Shown here piece after piece: positions 36,729 to 49,586 of a DNA stretch of 64,000 bases. Every line of letters begins with the position of its first letter. The stretch's first letter is position 1. The notes below the pieces were generated by a model, which worked only from the letters and a program-made list of their open reading frames with translations, searched no databases and was not told the origin of the DNA. A program made the position numbers and the translations under genes. Source of the DNA: Carya illinoinensis (Eukaryota > Streptophyta > Magnoliopsida > Fagales > Juglandaceae); NCBI RefSeq assembly GCF_018687715.1, contig NC_056762.1, positions 36,010,864-36,074,863 on the forward strand, given 5' to 3'.

Positions 36729-38050
36729 TGTTGAACCTAAGATTTCAAGTTTCGTGTAATTATATATCTACACATAAATTTTGATGATAATAAATGAATT
36801 CAAAGAATAAAAGAGTTTCAAGTTCAAGTTATCTACACAATGGAGTCGAGTACATCAAGGAACTGAGCATAAGTAAGAAAGGAACAAATTCACATTAAAG
36901 TCATAGAGTAATGTTGTAAATCTCTTAAAAATTTGAAATTAGGATTAAGACTCAAAATTAATATTTTATCATAAAGTATTAAAATACATTTTTAACATGT
37001 GCATGAATATTTTGAAAATTTTGAAAGATGATTTATTGTCATTTTTCATATGTGCATGATATGATTAAACGTTTAAATTTTGAAAATATTAAAAATGATT
37101 GATTGTCATATTTTACATGTATATACTTTATTTGAATATTTTCAAAAGGGATTGATGCTTTTTTTTACTTATACAAAAGGTAGATGATTTGTTTGAAAAA
37201 TTTGAAAAGTAAAGTGAGCTCCTTTTGTCATATGCAAAAAGTAAAAATATTAGGTTTGAATTTTTAAAAAGTAAAGCGTGCTCCTTTTGTCATATGCAAA
37301 CAGTAAAAAGATTGGGTTTGAAATTTTTGAAAAGTAAAGTGTGCTCATTTTGTCATATGCAAAAAGTAAAATGATTAGATTTGAATTTTTTGAAAAGTGA
37401 ATGATGTTGTCTTTGACATGTAAATCTTTTTAAATTTGAATTTGAAGTCTCATATGCCTATAAATAGATCATTTGAGAGATTACATTTACAACACCAATA
37501 GCATACAACATTCATTTAAAACTTTTATTCTCTCTTCTTTAAGCATTGAACATTAACCCTTATTCATTTTGAGATATATAGTTTGCGTTGTATTATTCTT
37601 ATTTCACTCATTGAGGAGTGTTCTCTGATAACCTACTCACTATCAGCTCTTGTATCAATAAAAGGGTGTATATAACCCTTTGTGCATATAGAAGGTGTTT
37701 TACACAGGGAATAGTTGAATCATTACGTATAAGGTGATTGCAAGTATAGAGGGTGTTCTACACGGATCTTTTATAGTGGTGTTATTCAAATGTGTAAGTT
37801 TCTATCTCAACCTGAATGAGGTTAAATAGTGAATTTTGAGATCCTCAAGGGGTAACTTGAGGCGAGGACGTAGGCAATGGGGCCGAATCTCGTTAACATA
37901 CTGAGTTTACTTCTCTCTTATCCTTATTCTTTATATTTATTATTATTTCATATTTTGTTTATATTTTATATTGTATATTTGATTTATAATTATTATTTTT
38001 TTAAATACAACTCAATTCACCTCCCTCTTATATTAGTCATCTGGGCAACA
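36729..38050 (+). mobile_element. Probable solo LTR, Copia-like
   Basis: The element starts TGTTGAACC and ends GGGCAACA (5-bp inverted TGTTG/CAACA). It contains TATAAATAG at about 37459 and, near the 3' end, GAGGACGTAGGCAATGG...CGAATCTCGTTAAC followed by CAATTCACCTCCCTC, which resembles Copia-type LTR R/U5 sequence. Flanking pentamers are TTTTT and TCTTT, one mismatch. No internal domain follows, so it would be a solo LTR. Confidence 0.6.
37200..37400. repeat. Three 62-63-bp tandem units inside the LTR
   Basis: CTCCTTTTGTCATATGCAAA or a close variant begins at 37219, 37281 and 37344. It lies upstream of the TATAAATAG box, so it falls in the U3 (promoter/enhancer) part of the LTR. Confidence 0.85.
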
Positions 38051-38353
38051 TCTTTTATCAATCATTTAAATAGTATTCATTTAAAGTTTATGACATTACC
38101 AAATATAATTAATGATAACAAAAATCATAGACACAAGATAAATGGTAACTCTTATAAATCAGTGAATCGATTTGCGAAATCGATCAATATAATTTGACTT
38201 CTATATGTGAATTCTTCGTTAGGAAAATCTTAAACATTACTTTTAAATTTAATAGCTGAGTTTTGAATTATTTTGAAGCTTCATTTCTAATATCATGCTT
38301 ATGGTACTCTATAGTTATAATTGTAAGAAACTTAATACATTAAGAGTGATAGT

Positions 38354-41300
38354 TGTAACAGCCCGCTAGAAATTCAATTGTGAAATTTCTATTAACTTTA
38401 AGAACCTCGTGAAAACCCCATAAGTTTTCACAAATCCATTAATCGTATAGGTTTTTGTCTAACTACATAGTTAGTGTTATTATTTACTATGGTATCAGAA
38501 GTGTGTTTTTGATTATTGGAGGTAATTAGAAGTGTCAAAATGTATTATGGTTTGTGCCATTAGATTCGGAGGGTTATTTAAAGTCTTATGGCGCAATAAT
38601 ATTTTTTCATATTTTCGGACAAAACGTTTGTTCAAAACTGTAGATATTATTGGATAAAAAGAAATATCTTGAAGTAATTTTCATGAATATTATTGGGTAA
38701 AAATATTTTGAGTTGATTTTTATAGATATTATTAGATAAAAATATTTTAAGTTGATTTTTGTAGATACTATTGGATAGAATATTATGAGATAATCTTTTA
38801 TAGATATTTTGGATAGGAGAAAACTACACTCAACTCTCAACTCCAGCCTCATCTCTTCCATATCTCATCCATAAGTATCTCTAGCCACCTCTCCCCACGA
38901 AATTATCTTCATTTACACTTTTCATTGAAAGAATATCAAACACTCTCTCTCGGACAGCTTTTAGGAGATCTTTTGCACACCCATTTCGAAGCTTTTGTAA
39001 GTGTTTTATCATAAAATCTCCTTCATATAAGTTGTTCCTTTTTTAGTCTAGTTTACATGGATATCTTATTTGCCCCATTTGAAGATCATTTGGTCAGTCA
39101 AATATTGTGTAAACTATAGAAAGGTCATTCTAGGAAATAAATTGGAGAATATGTTATAGTTTGGAATTTTTGACCAAGCTAATGGATAGATATTGGTCCG
39201 AAATTTTTATGGAGTATTGTTAACATGTATATGTGACTATTGGTTGAGGAATTTTGCATGATTAAAGGTTTTGATGAAAGATTTTCTTAGATTTAGAAAC
39301 TTAGAAACTGGAAGAAGAAAAACAGTTTCTGTTTTGAGAAAGTTTAACTCTTTGGTGGTCTAAACCTATTCTAATGACTTTAATAATTCTATTGGAGGAC
39401 CCTAAGTATCTTATATACATGTTATATTATTATTTTGAAGATATTTGATGTTAGTTTCAAAGATATGAAATTTTATGCAAAGAGATATTCAAATAAGCCA
39501 AAGTGTGGATATTCTTGGCTAAATTTATGTTTTGGTTAATTTCTAACTATGTGATCTTGAATTAGAAGCTTATATATGTTTTAGGACATCTTTTTAAACC
39601 ATGTGATGGTTTGGTTTGAAGATCATATATTTATAAGTCATAGATCAAGAGATTTATCAAAACTAGTTGAGGAAAAAGTTTCTGTTTTTGGACTAAGTAT
39701 AAAACCAAAAACTCCAAATGTTATTTTGTGATTTTGGTGACTTTAGTTTGATGATTTAAAGTATGGTTGATGTTAGGATGATATTATGAATATGTTAGAA
39801 GTAAGATTTGATTTTTGAAATTCTTGGAGATGTTTTCATTTAAGGTCAAAACTTGTGATTCAAGTGCTTGAATCTTTTTACAAAAAAGTTTGATGTTAAT
39901 TATTAGCTTTGTCTAAATGGATGTTTTAAGTATGGTTTTGAACTTAGGATTGGAAAATGTTTGTTGCAAAATTTTGGTTTAAGCATGAGTTTTGAAGTTG
40001 GAAGGAATTGCAACAAAAATCAAAGGAAATGGCCTATGGATGTTTCGGCCATAATGTGTTCTTCATAGTGGTGTTTTGTTTTAAATTTTTCTGAATTGAT
40101 ATTTAAGTTTAGGACAAAATTTACATGAGGAATGTAAATTTTGGAAACTTTTAGAGTTAGTATGCAAAATCTTTAAGTTATGGGTAAAACGGTCATTTTC
40201 CCACATGTAGAGAGTAAAATGAAAATTTTACTCTTTAAGTTAGTATTTTCCATATTTCAAATTATTAGTGATTTAGTTCTAACTTTTAGAATCACTAATT
40301 ACAATTCCTCGTGGTCGCACTTGAAGTTTTATAAGAAACGCGGAGATCGAGGTAAGTTAGATTTTAACTTACTAGCAGTTTATTGTGTATGTGTGCTAAG
40401 TAAATGAACTACAATGTATGTATGTATGTTATCATATATGTCATGCCATGCCAAGTTATCACGTAATTGTCTATTATACAGAATTTATTCTGTCATCAAT
40501 TTTTATCTGTTACATAATATATTCTGTCATGTATTACTGTACGTTACAAGTATGTCATATTAAATATGTTGTCTATTATATGTTATGACATGTTACAAAA
40601 TGTTTCTATCTCAAGTTGGTCATGTATTTCAAGTTATGTTCAAGTCACGTTATGTTACGTCAGGGCTTCAGTCATTTCGTATTCCAGTCACGTTTCATCT
40701 TGATTACTTATGTATGGGGTCACAGCAATTGTGGCGCATACACTATGTGAGACACAGGAATTGTGACACGTAGAATACATGGGACTACAACAACTGTAGA
40801 GTATGTATTTAAGCAGTTAAAGAATAAGTTTCCGTAGAATACATGGGGCCACAACAACTGTGGAGTATGTATTTTTCATGTTAAGTCAAGTTTGTGTAGA
40901 ATACATGAGGCCACAACAACTGTGGAGTATGTATTTACACGTAGAATACATGGGGCAACAACAACTGTGGAGTATGTATTTTTCATATTAAGTCAAGTTT
41001 CAGATCAAGTTCATGTCAAGTCAAGTTCAGTTCATGTTTCAATTTAAGTTATGTCAATTATGCTATGTTGTAGGCCAAGTTATGTTTTAATTACTTATGA
41101 ATTTGATTATGCATTTATGATTTTACTGTCATGCATGCATCATTAGCTTGTGTGGAAGTTTTTTGTTAACTTACTGAGATTTGTAATCAAATCTCATTTT
41201 GGTAGTCCCAACTACCATTCCCCCTGAATGGTAGATCTTGTTACAGGACTTGAAGGAGAATCAGGAGCTGATCAACTAGACACAGTTGACTAAGCGACAG

Positions 41301-41642
41301 TGCGACGCCAATGTTAATATAGTAGTTAACGTAAATTACTATTTGTACAATGGAGTTACATCTTTAGTACTTTTTGGATCATAACCATTTTAGACTAGTG
41401 TTGTGATATATTCGATGGGTCTTTATGTATGAAGTATGTTTTAAGCATTTGGGATATTTTCAATTTGGTGCATAGTATTGCTAAAGAAAAAAAAATTATC
41501 CGCTGCGAATATTGCCTAATGTTAGATGCATGTTAGGAACATTGCATCTTATATGTCATGAACGGGGGCAGGTAACCTTGTGTTGCATGTCTCGACACTT
41601 CAAATGTCCGTCCGATCCCAAACGGAATTTGGGGGCGTCACA
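38354..41642 (+). mobile_element. Solo LTR-like element 1 (3.29 kb, TSD ATAGT)
   Basis: Starts TGTAACAGCCCGC and ends GGGGGCGTCACA (TG...CA). It is flanked by the same 5 bp, ATAGT, at 38349-38353 and 41643-41647. TG...CA ends and a 5-bp target duplication fit an LTR produced by retrovirus-type integrase, and the absence of gag-pol points to a solo LTR. Long LTRs of this size are usual for Ty3/gypsy Tekay-like elements, an inference only. The 3' 1.5 kb is shared with element 2. Confidence 0.85.
40773..40981 (+). repeat. Hairpin-unit array in LTR element 1
   Basis: Four copies of a roughly 37-bp unit beginning GAATACATGG and ending GTATGTATT, plus diverged upstream traces near 40710-40770. Each unit is a nested inverted repeat with arms AATACAT/ATGTATT and CCACA/TGTGG. 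Confidence 0.85.
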
Positions 41643-41647
41643 ATAGT

Positions 41648-44229
41648 ATTTTTAATTTATATTTTATTATCATTACACAAGCTAATACGACATGTTTTAA
41701 GAAATTGTACAAGTCAATCACTTATATTGAAAATTATGACACGTGAGATAATGTGTTGTTAGTCACTTAACTGGCCCTAAAATCGTAGTATTTTCAAGTG
41801 TGGTTGTTTTGTGTTTGACCATGTTAATATGCTTTAGTTTTCAATATTTCATTATGAGAAATACTTTAGCTAAAAAAAATTTTATAAAAATAAACTCACA
41901 AACTGACTTAACTTGATGTGATATAATAGATTCTAAAGTAAATTTAATATATCAAATGAAATCATTTGTAGAATTTAGTTGTCGTTGTAGCACTTCTCTT
42001 CCATTATATTTTTAATCTCATGGTTGAAGATTTGGATTGTGCTCGTGTTTGACTTTGTTACCACGCTCTACATATGTTCCCACGTGATATTGAATATTCT
42101 TATATCACGTTTATTTGAGAATTATAATTCATCTCAACTTATATCAAAATGTTTCATTTAGATTCGAAAACCTTCTCAATTTATTTAATCACATCTCATT
42201 ATTATAATTTTTTTAAAATTTTACATAAAATATAATAAATAATTCAACTTTTTCAAATTTCAATTCAACTTTTTCAAATCTCAAAACAATAATAACAATA
42301 TTTTATTCAACTCATCTAAAACTATCTCATCTCTTAATCCAAACCACGTTTAAATGTTGTTTTTGCTAGTATCTTACTAATAGTGTGATGAACTCAACAC
42401 ACTGTTTTACATTATAATTGACCACTCTTAGCCTATAATATCCATAATTTATTCTCCCTATCAAATTGAAATCTTCGTAGGAGTTTCAATTATCACGCTG
42501 AACTTTTCTCTACCCAAAATCCTCATCTCTCTCAATAATTATAGCACTTTCGCAAATGCCTCCTAGGCAAATATCCAACCTATCTCTAGTCTATCAGGTC
42601 ACTTATCCTAATCTTTGATCACTTTCCCTTGTTTTGTTTTTTTTCCCAAGTCACAAGTGGTTATGACTTTGTTTACAATCTTTATGCATGTCTTTACCAT
42701 TGAAAGTGTTGGCCCTCTCTCGTCTACTCCCACCCCTCCGCCGCCACCATCCACCAATGGGTGGGTGCCACATGCTACCCAACCCTCTATATGTTAGCCA
42801 CTTTTAGTTTGTTGCCAATCTACTCACCGATCATGCCATGCCATTTTTCTTGTATTTCTTTTAAGTATTTTCAATCTTAAATCTATACTAAACTACCTCG
42901 AATTACTCAATGCTCATCCTAACAATATTATAAGAGTTGGTAAAATGATATTACTTTTATTAGGCATTTTTAAAATATACCCCTTATTTAAAACATAATT
43001 ATATAAAATGTTGTGAAGAATATTGTGTAAATCACTTTCCAAAATTTATTGATGTATGTTTCCACAATTCCATCGACTACATCCATATTTTGACCGATCA
43101 TATATGGGGCATAGGCATTATTTAAGGCGTGGATGGTGCCATGTGTTGCTGTCTCTATTGTTGTGGACACAACTGTCATTTTCTCATTAGGAACTAGTTC
43201 CTCTTATTACTTATTTTTCAACATCCTTATATTCCCTTGTTTAGCAATATGAGATTTTATGTTTCAAAAATGCTTTATGTCCCGATAAATCATCTCGATA
43301 AAAAAAGTTTTAATTTTTTTTTACTTAGTGATTAAGTAAACATTTGTTAATAATATTGTGAATTTTTTATTTTTTTAAAAGATGTTAGAGATGATTAAAA
43401 AAATATATGAAAATAAAAGGAAAAAAAAGATTTTCTCAAAAGGATCTTTCGATTGCTGTAGAGTGACTTATATTTTGTACCAACCACCTTAAGGTTGATA
43501 GTTTTATAGCACGTACTAATGCATGTAGATCCTCTTTCATGTATCATATAGATTCTCTCAAAAAAATATATGAGAAAGAGGTTTCATGATGGTTTCTTTC
43601 CCAAAATTATACATCCATAATCATTAAGTTTCATCTATCAATATATTTTTGTTTGAGAATCGCTATTATACCGCTCTAGTTATATAATTCATTTTGTCTA
43701 ATTGATGTGATACTAGTGTGTAGTGCAACGTGACATATTAACAAATATATATTAAAAAAATAATGTTTGAAAATATTAAAGGAGGAAGACTGAAACACTA
43801 GATTTTTTCTACGACTTTTATGTTTGTATTTTTAAATATTTGGTGTATTTTCAATAAGACAAAATAAACGATATAACTGAAGCGGCATAGTTACATTTTT
43901 CTCCTTTTTTATCACGTTGCGATTTTTGTTCTATAGTATTTGTTGGGGTCTTCCCTCCTATTGTACATGTATTTTTTATTACTATTCATTATTTTTCTTT
44001 TTTTCTTTTCCTTCAGATTTTGAAGTCATATATAGAATGAGAATTTATTTGGAGGCTAGAGCTAAACTATTTGAGAATTTACTTTCTAACATAATATGGA
44101 AGAAATTGATTCACAAAAGAAAATTTAAAAAATGAATTTTTTTGTAAATTAAATCATAATATGTCATATGGTCCACACACCTGCTTACGTAAGTTTTTTT
44201 TTTTTTTTGTTCCCTCAATAGATGTGTGG
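41648..44229. other. Spacer between the two opposed LTR elements
   Basis: AT-rich DNA. A MITE-like block occupies about 42105-42355 (phrases AACTCATCTAAAACTATC, ATCTCATCTCTTAATCC). No gene is recognised. Confidence 0.5.
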
Positions 44230-44903
44230 TGTAGTGTGACGCCCCCAAATTTCATTTGGGATTTGACGGACATTTGAAGCGTCGAGACATGCAACACAAG
44301 GTTACCTGCCCCCGTTCATGACATATAAGATGCAATAATCCTAACATGCATCTAACATTATGCAATATTCGCAGCGGATAATTTTTTTCTTTAGCAATAC
44401 TATGCACCAAACTGAAAATATCTCAATACTTAAAACATACTTCATACATAAAGATCCATTGAATAACTAAGATCACAGCACTATTCCAAAATAGTTATGA
44501 TCCAAAAGTACTGGAGATGCAACTCCATTGTACAAGTAGTAATTTAACTACTATATTAACATTAACGACGCACCGTCGTTCAGTTGACTGTGTCTAGTTG
44601 ATCAGCTCCTAATCCTCCTTCAGGTCCTGTAACAAGATCTACCATTCGGGGGGAATGGTAGTTGGGACTACCACAGTGAGATTTGATTACAAATCTCAGC
44701 AAGTTAACAAAAAACTTCCATACAGACTAATAATGCATGTATGACAGTAAAAGCATAAATGCATAATCAAATTCATAAGTAATTAAAGCATAACTTGACA
44801 TACAACATAGCATAATTGACATAACTTAAATTGAAACATGAACTGAACTTGACTTGCAACTTGACTTAGCATGAACTTGCTCTGAAACTTGAATTAACAT
44901 GAA

Positions 44904-45277
44904 AATACATACTCCACAGTTGTTGTGGCCCCATGTATTCTACACAAACTTAACTTAACATGAAAAATACATACTCCACAGTTGTTGTGGCCCCATGTAT
45001 TCTATGTGTAAATACATACTCCACAGTTGTTGTGGCCTCATGCATTCTACACATCACCATGCAGTTAAATACATACTCCACAGTTGTTGTGGCCCCATGT
45101 ATTCTACATAAACTTGACTTAACATTAAAAATACATACTCCACAGTTGTTGTGGCCCCATGTATTCTATATTAACATGAAAAATACATACTCCACAGTTG
45201 TTGTGGCCCCATGTATTCTATATATCACTATGCAGTTAAATACATACTCCACAGTTGTTGTGGCCCCATGTATTCTA
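44904..45277 (-). repeat. Seven-unit hairpin array in LTR element 2
   Basis: Seven copies of ATACATACTCCACAGTTGTT plus its continuation to ATGTATTC, spaced at 43-63 bp with variable linkers. On the element strand each unit reads AATACAT, GGGG, CCACA, ACAAC, TGTGG, AGT, ATGTATT, so both arm pairs are perfectly complementary. Confidence 0.92.
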
Positions 45278-47299
45278 CATAAACTGAATATACTCAAGAT
45301 GAAACATGACTGGAATATGAAAGGACTGAAGCCCTGACATAACATAACGTGACTTGAACATAATTTGAAATACATAACCAACTTGAGATAGTAACATTTC
45401 GTAACATGGCATAACATATAACAGACAACATATTTAGCATGACATATTTGTAATGTATAGTAATACATGACAGAATATATTGTGTAACAGATAAAAATTG
45501 ATGACAGAATAAATTCTGTATAATAAACAATTACATGATAACTTGGCATGGCATGACATATATGATAACATACATACATGCACTGTAATTCTTTTACTTA
45601 GCACACATACACAGTAGACTGTTAGTAAGTTAAAAGCTAACTTACCTCGATCTCCGCGTTTCTTATAAAACTTCAAGCGCGATCACGAGGAACTGTAATT
45701 AGTGATTCTAAAAGTTAGAACTAAATCACTAATAATTTGAAATATGGAAAATACTAACTTAAAGAGTAAAATTTTCATTTTACTCTCTACATGTGGGAAA
45801 ATGACCGTTTTACTCATAACTTAAGGATTTTGCATACTAACTTCAAAAGTTTCCAACCAATCAACTACTTTAAATGTTAATAACTATAGATAGAAGGTTA
45901 TACCATCACGATGCACATCACACGGTGCATCGCCATACAATACGGAGTACACTCCACGTGTACTCCCTTCCTTCTATGCCACACATCACTACAGCACACG
46001 TCACACGACGCGTCGCTGCACTACACAGAATACGCTCCACGCGTACTCTCTTCACACATCATGCCATATCACAACTACGACATCCCTCTCATATCCACAC
46101 TTCATGGTATAATCCACAATACTACAATTCAAGCCCAACACTTCACAATTACATTTCGCTTCACAACTACGCAGCGAACTCCACAATTATTAATTACGCA
46201 TTCTACGATCCAATCAATCAACTATTTTAAACGTAAATAATTAGAGATAGAGGGTTATACCATCGACGGGCTAACCCGTGCGTCGCTCGCTGCTCGTCAC
46301 GGTTAAGCGTCGGAGGAACGTACGTGGCGGTAACACCGCGTACGGTGGCTGTCCACCACGTAAAGTGGTAGTTTGGGCTTGAGAAAAGCTAGGCGTGGCC
46401 TTGGAAGGCTCATGGTGGCCTCGTGGTGGTCGAAGGTGGCGGAGCACGGCGGCATCATGCCGTGAACAGTAAATCCGAAAGCTAGGAGTTCGCTTAAGGT
46501 GGATGAAAGCCATAGAACTTCATGGGAAGCTAGGGAAAGGTAGAGGAACATGTGGTGAAGCTGTGGTGGCGAGGTGGTGGCCATACGGTGGCTGACGGCG
46601 GCGGATCGGCCATTTGAAGCCATTTTCGGCCTTGGAAAGTGAGGGAGAGTGAGAGCTCTACATAGCTCCGTTGGCCATGAAATTTCTTGGGGAAGTTCGT
46701 GGTGATGAGAGGAACAAAGTGGTGGTGGTGAAACACCATGGGTGGCCGTGTACGGTGGTGCACGGCGGTGCAACCGAACGTGTGTGTGTGAAGACCCATC
46801 GGAGAAAAAGTGAGAGTTAGGGGAAAAGAAGGACATGGGGAGGAAGTCCTTGACATGGTGGTTCTAATGGTGGTGCTTGGTGGCCGTTTCAACCGTGTAT
46901 GGTGGTCCAAAGAGGTGAAAAAAGGTTGAGGACTCATTTCTTTGAAGGGAGATAGAGAGAGACTCGGTGGCCGGTAAAGCACACCACCGGTGCAGTGGAG
47001 GTCGCCGGTGAGGGAGGATCACGCCGGTGTGGGAGGTGAGGCACGGTGGCCGGAGGTGGCGCCGATTGGAAGCTTGGACCGAATGGACATGGAGGAGCAA
47101 GTTCACGTCGGCCATGAAGAAGAAAGGGAGGAGAGAGAAAAGAGAAAAAGAAAGAAAAGAAAAAGAGAAAAAGTGAGGAAGAAAAGAAAGAGGCTTGGAT
47201 AATTAATCTTAGTCCTACGTTTCGGAATCTTCAAAAGGATCTAACGATGAATTTAAACACTGATTTGAAAACGCGTAAGTGTTTTATTTTAATACAACA

Positions 47300-47545
47300 C
47301 TTAAATAAAACACTAAGAGAAATTAAGATAGAATATTATTTTATAAACTAAGGTTTATAAAATAATATTTTCTTCATCATTATATAAAATGATAAAGTAT
47401 CATTAATTAATCAAAGTGCATAAAACACTAAAACAAAACACTGAGAGGAATTAAGATAGAATATTATTTTATAAACTAAAGTTTATAAAATAATATTTCT
47501 TCATCATTATCTAAATTGATAATGTATCATTAATCACTCAAAGAG
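47300..47545 (-). repeat. Two 128-bp tandem units, each with a perfect 17-bp palindrome
   Basis: Units start near 47311 and 47439. At 47332-47369 and 47460-47497, AATATTATTTTATAAAC is followed by a 4-nt loop (TAAG or TAAA) and its exact complement. Confidence 0.9.
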
Positions 47546-48060
47546 GATAAAACCATTTAATTTAAATAAGAGTTTTCAACGTAAGGTTAAACCTCTTAAT
47601 ATTTTAAAATAACTAAAATATTTAATATAAGATATTATCCACAATTATAATATTTTCAGAGCTCATTAAAATATTATAATTGTGCTACATTAAAACATAC
47701 TTATCTAATAATACTGAAAATATATTCTATAGATATTTTCATAATATTTAAAATATTCGTAAGCATTAAAATATCTATCTTATTTTGAAATCCGCAAGAT
47801 AGTTTTCAGAATACGCCATCGAGATACAGTACGTAGAATAAGTTTCAATACGTAGATCGAGGCTCATCAGATAGACTGACTCTTGACACATAGAACGAGG
47901 CTTAGCACCTACACCGAACCCTGACACGTGGATCGAGGCTCATAAAGAAGAAGAAGAAAGGAGCGGATATTACAATAAACTAACTTATAGAGTTTTCACG
48001 GGGTTCCTAAAGTCAATAGAAATTCCTTAAATTAAATTTCTAGCGGGTTGTTACATGTAG

Positions 48061-49545
48061 GACTGCATATTAAAATTTTTTTTATGTTTTTAAAAAAAAT
48101 CTCTTTGTACGCCAGTTTAAATTTTTACACTGCACGCCAAACCCGATCAACTACTTCACATCACGGTTTGGTTTTAAAAGTACAAATGGGCTAGCCTCTT
48201 GTCCCCCCCTCTTCTCACTTGCGTTTCCCCTCCTATGAAGTCCTAGTCCCCCTCTCCCACTGCCCTCTTCTCCACCCCATTTGCAAAACTTTTCCAAATC
48301 GAGCTTATGACTAATCAAAGTAGCCTCATAATTCCTACACCCACAATTTGAGGCCTCGAACAAGGATTTTTTGTGCAAACCTAGAGGAATACTAAATTGA
48401 TGAACCATTCATAACGAAGCTAGTCTTGGAACCCAGAACATTGCTAGCGAGTTTTGGTGAAACCTAGTACGACATTGTCAAGGAGTTGGATGAGAATGGT
48501 AGTGGGGCTAGTTTGGACCTCACAAACACGTTATATCCAGTCTGTATTTCACGCTATGCTATAGTGAAAATGGAACTTCAGGGAAAATTTTGAGAGGAGA
48601 GACTCACAGGGGTATAGGGAAGGCAACCAGACCTTTAGACGGGTGAAAGATTCAAGGGGAACCAAACTAGGGTAGACAAAAGTAAAGAAATCAACGCTTG
48701 CAATCCATTTATAATGGTGTGCAGTGCAAAGCTTTTGTATAGGCTTTATCATAATTTTTTCATGATTATAATGTGATATTTGATTAGGGGTGGTCAAATA
48801 TTCTGCCCATTTCAACTCAATCCAAATTCTAACAAGACTTCAATTTTGGCAGAGTCGGGGTTTTTGAAAATTGAAGTCGGAGTCAGAGTTACTCAGTAGA
48901 TTTTTGATGGAGTCGAAGTCGAAATCCAGAGCACGTGTTGGCTTCAAACTTCAACTTAAAGAAAATAAATAAACAATTATGAAGCGATTTCCTATTGCTT
49001 CTCTATCTATATTTTTAATAAATTTTTTGTCAATCTACCAGTTTGCTTGTCTTGAGACTTGCGTTTGTTTGTCAATCCATCTATCTTGTCCCTTTCTGTT
49101 TACTTTACTCTTTGCTTTTTTGAGTTTCTTTTTTTAATTTCTGTTCTCAGGTCCCGTGAGTGCACTGATGTTAGCTTTTTAACTTTTTTGAGTTTTTACT
49201 TTTCAAATCATTGTTAGGATTTTCTTTTTTCTTTTTTTGACTTTTTTGTTTTATTTATTTATTTTTTAAAGTTTTGGTTCAAAGTTTCAAAACATCAATG
49301 TTTTTCAGGGTACCAATCTCCATCTTTCGTTTGTTTATATCTATTTTTTAGTCTCTCATATCCAAGCTCCTCTTTGTCTTTGATATCGAGTCTCTACTCT
49401 CTCTCATTTCCTTTGGTCCGATAGGCAACAATGGCAACTCAAGTTCTCGCGGAAGGTGGCTCCATTGGTTTTAGCAACATCGAGGTGGCTCTATTGGCTT
49501 TAGCAACGTCGACGTCTCTGCCTTTCAACAATGGCTTTATCCGAG

Positions 49546-49586
<41 letters not shown>

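Larger units (their letters stand above)
44235..48055 (-). mobile_element. Solo LTR-like element 2 (3.82 kb, TSD TGTAG)
   Basis: Read on the minus strand it starts TGTAACAACCCGC and ends GGGGGCGTCACA, with identical 5-bp flanks TGTAG at 44230-44234 and 48056-48060. The first 60-80 bp and the last 1.5 kb match element 1. Between them it has about 2 kb of different sequence, including a GC-rich block (46260-47210) with open frames full of His, Pro and Thr that look like composition rather than genes. No gag-pol is present. Confidence 0.85.

Noticed and set aside
44904..45277. Possible CRISPR array, because of regular repeats with spacers
   Set aside because: This is a eukaryotic nuclear window. 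The linkers are similar to each other and the array lies within an LTR, so it is an ordinary tandem repeat.
44960..45337. 125-codon frame with repeated NTYSTVVVAPCIL
   Set aside because: It is produced by the tandem hairpin units of the LTR. The repetition is a DNA feature, not a protein repeat.
46303..47115. Overlapping minus-strand frames of 150-177 codons rich in His, Pro, Thr and Ser
   Set aside because: They lie inside LTR element 2, overlap in several frames and show no conserved motif. They reflect a GC-rich, stop-poor composition.
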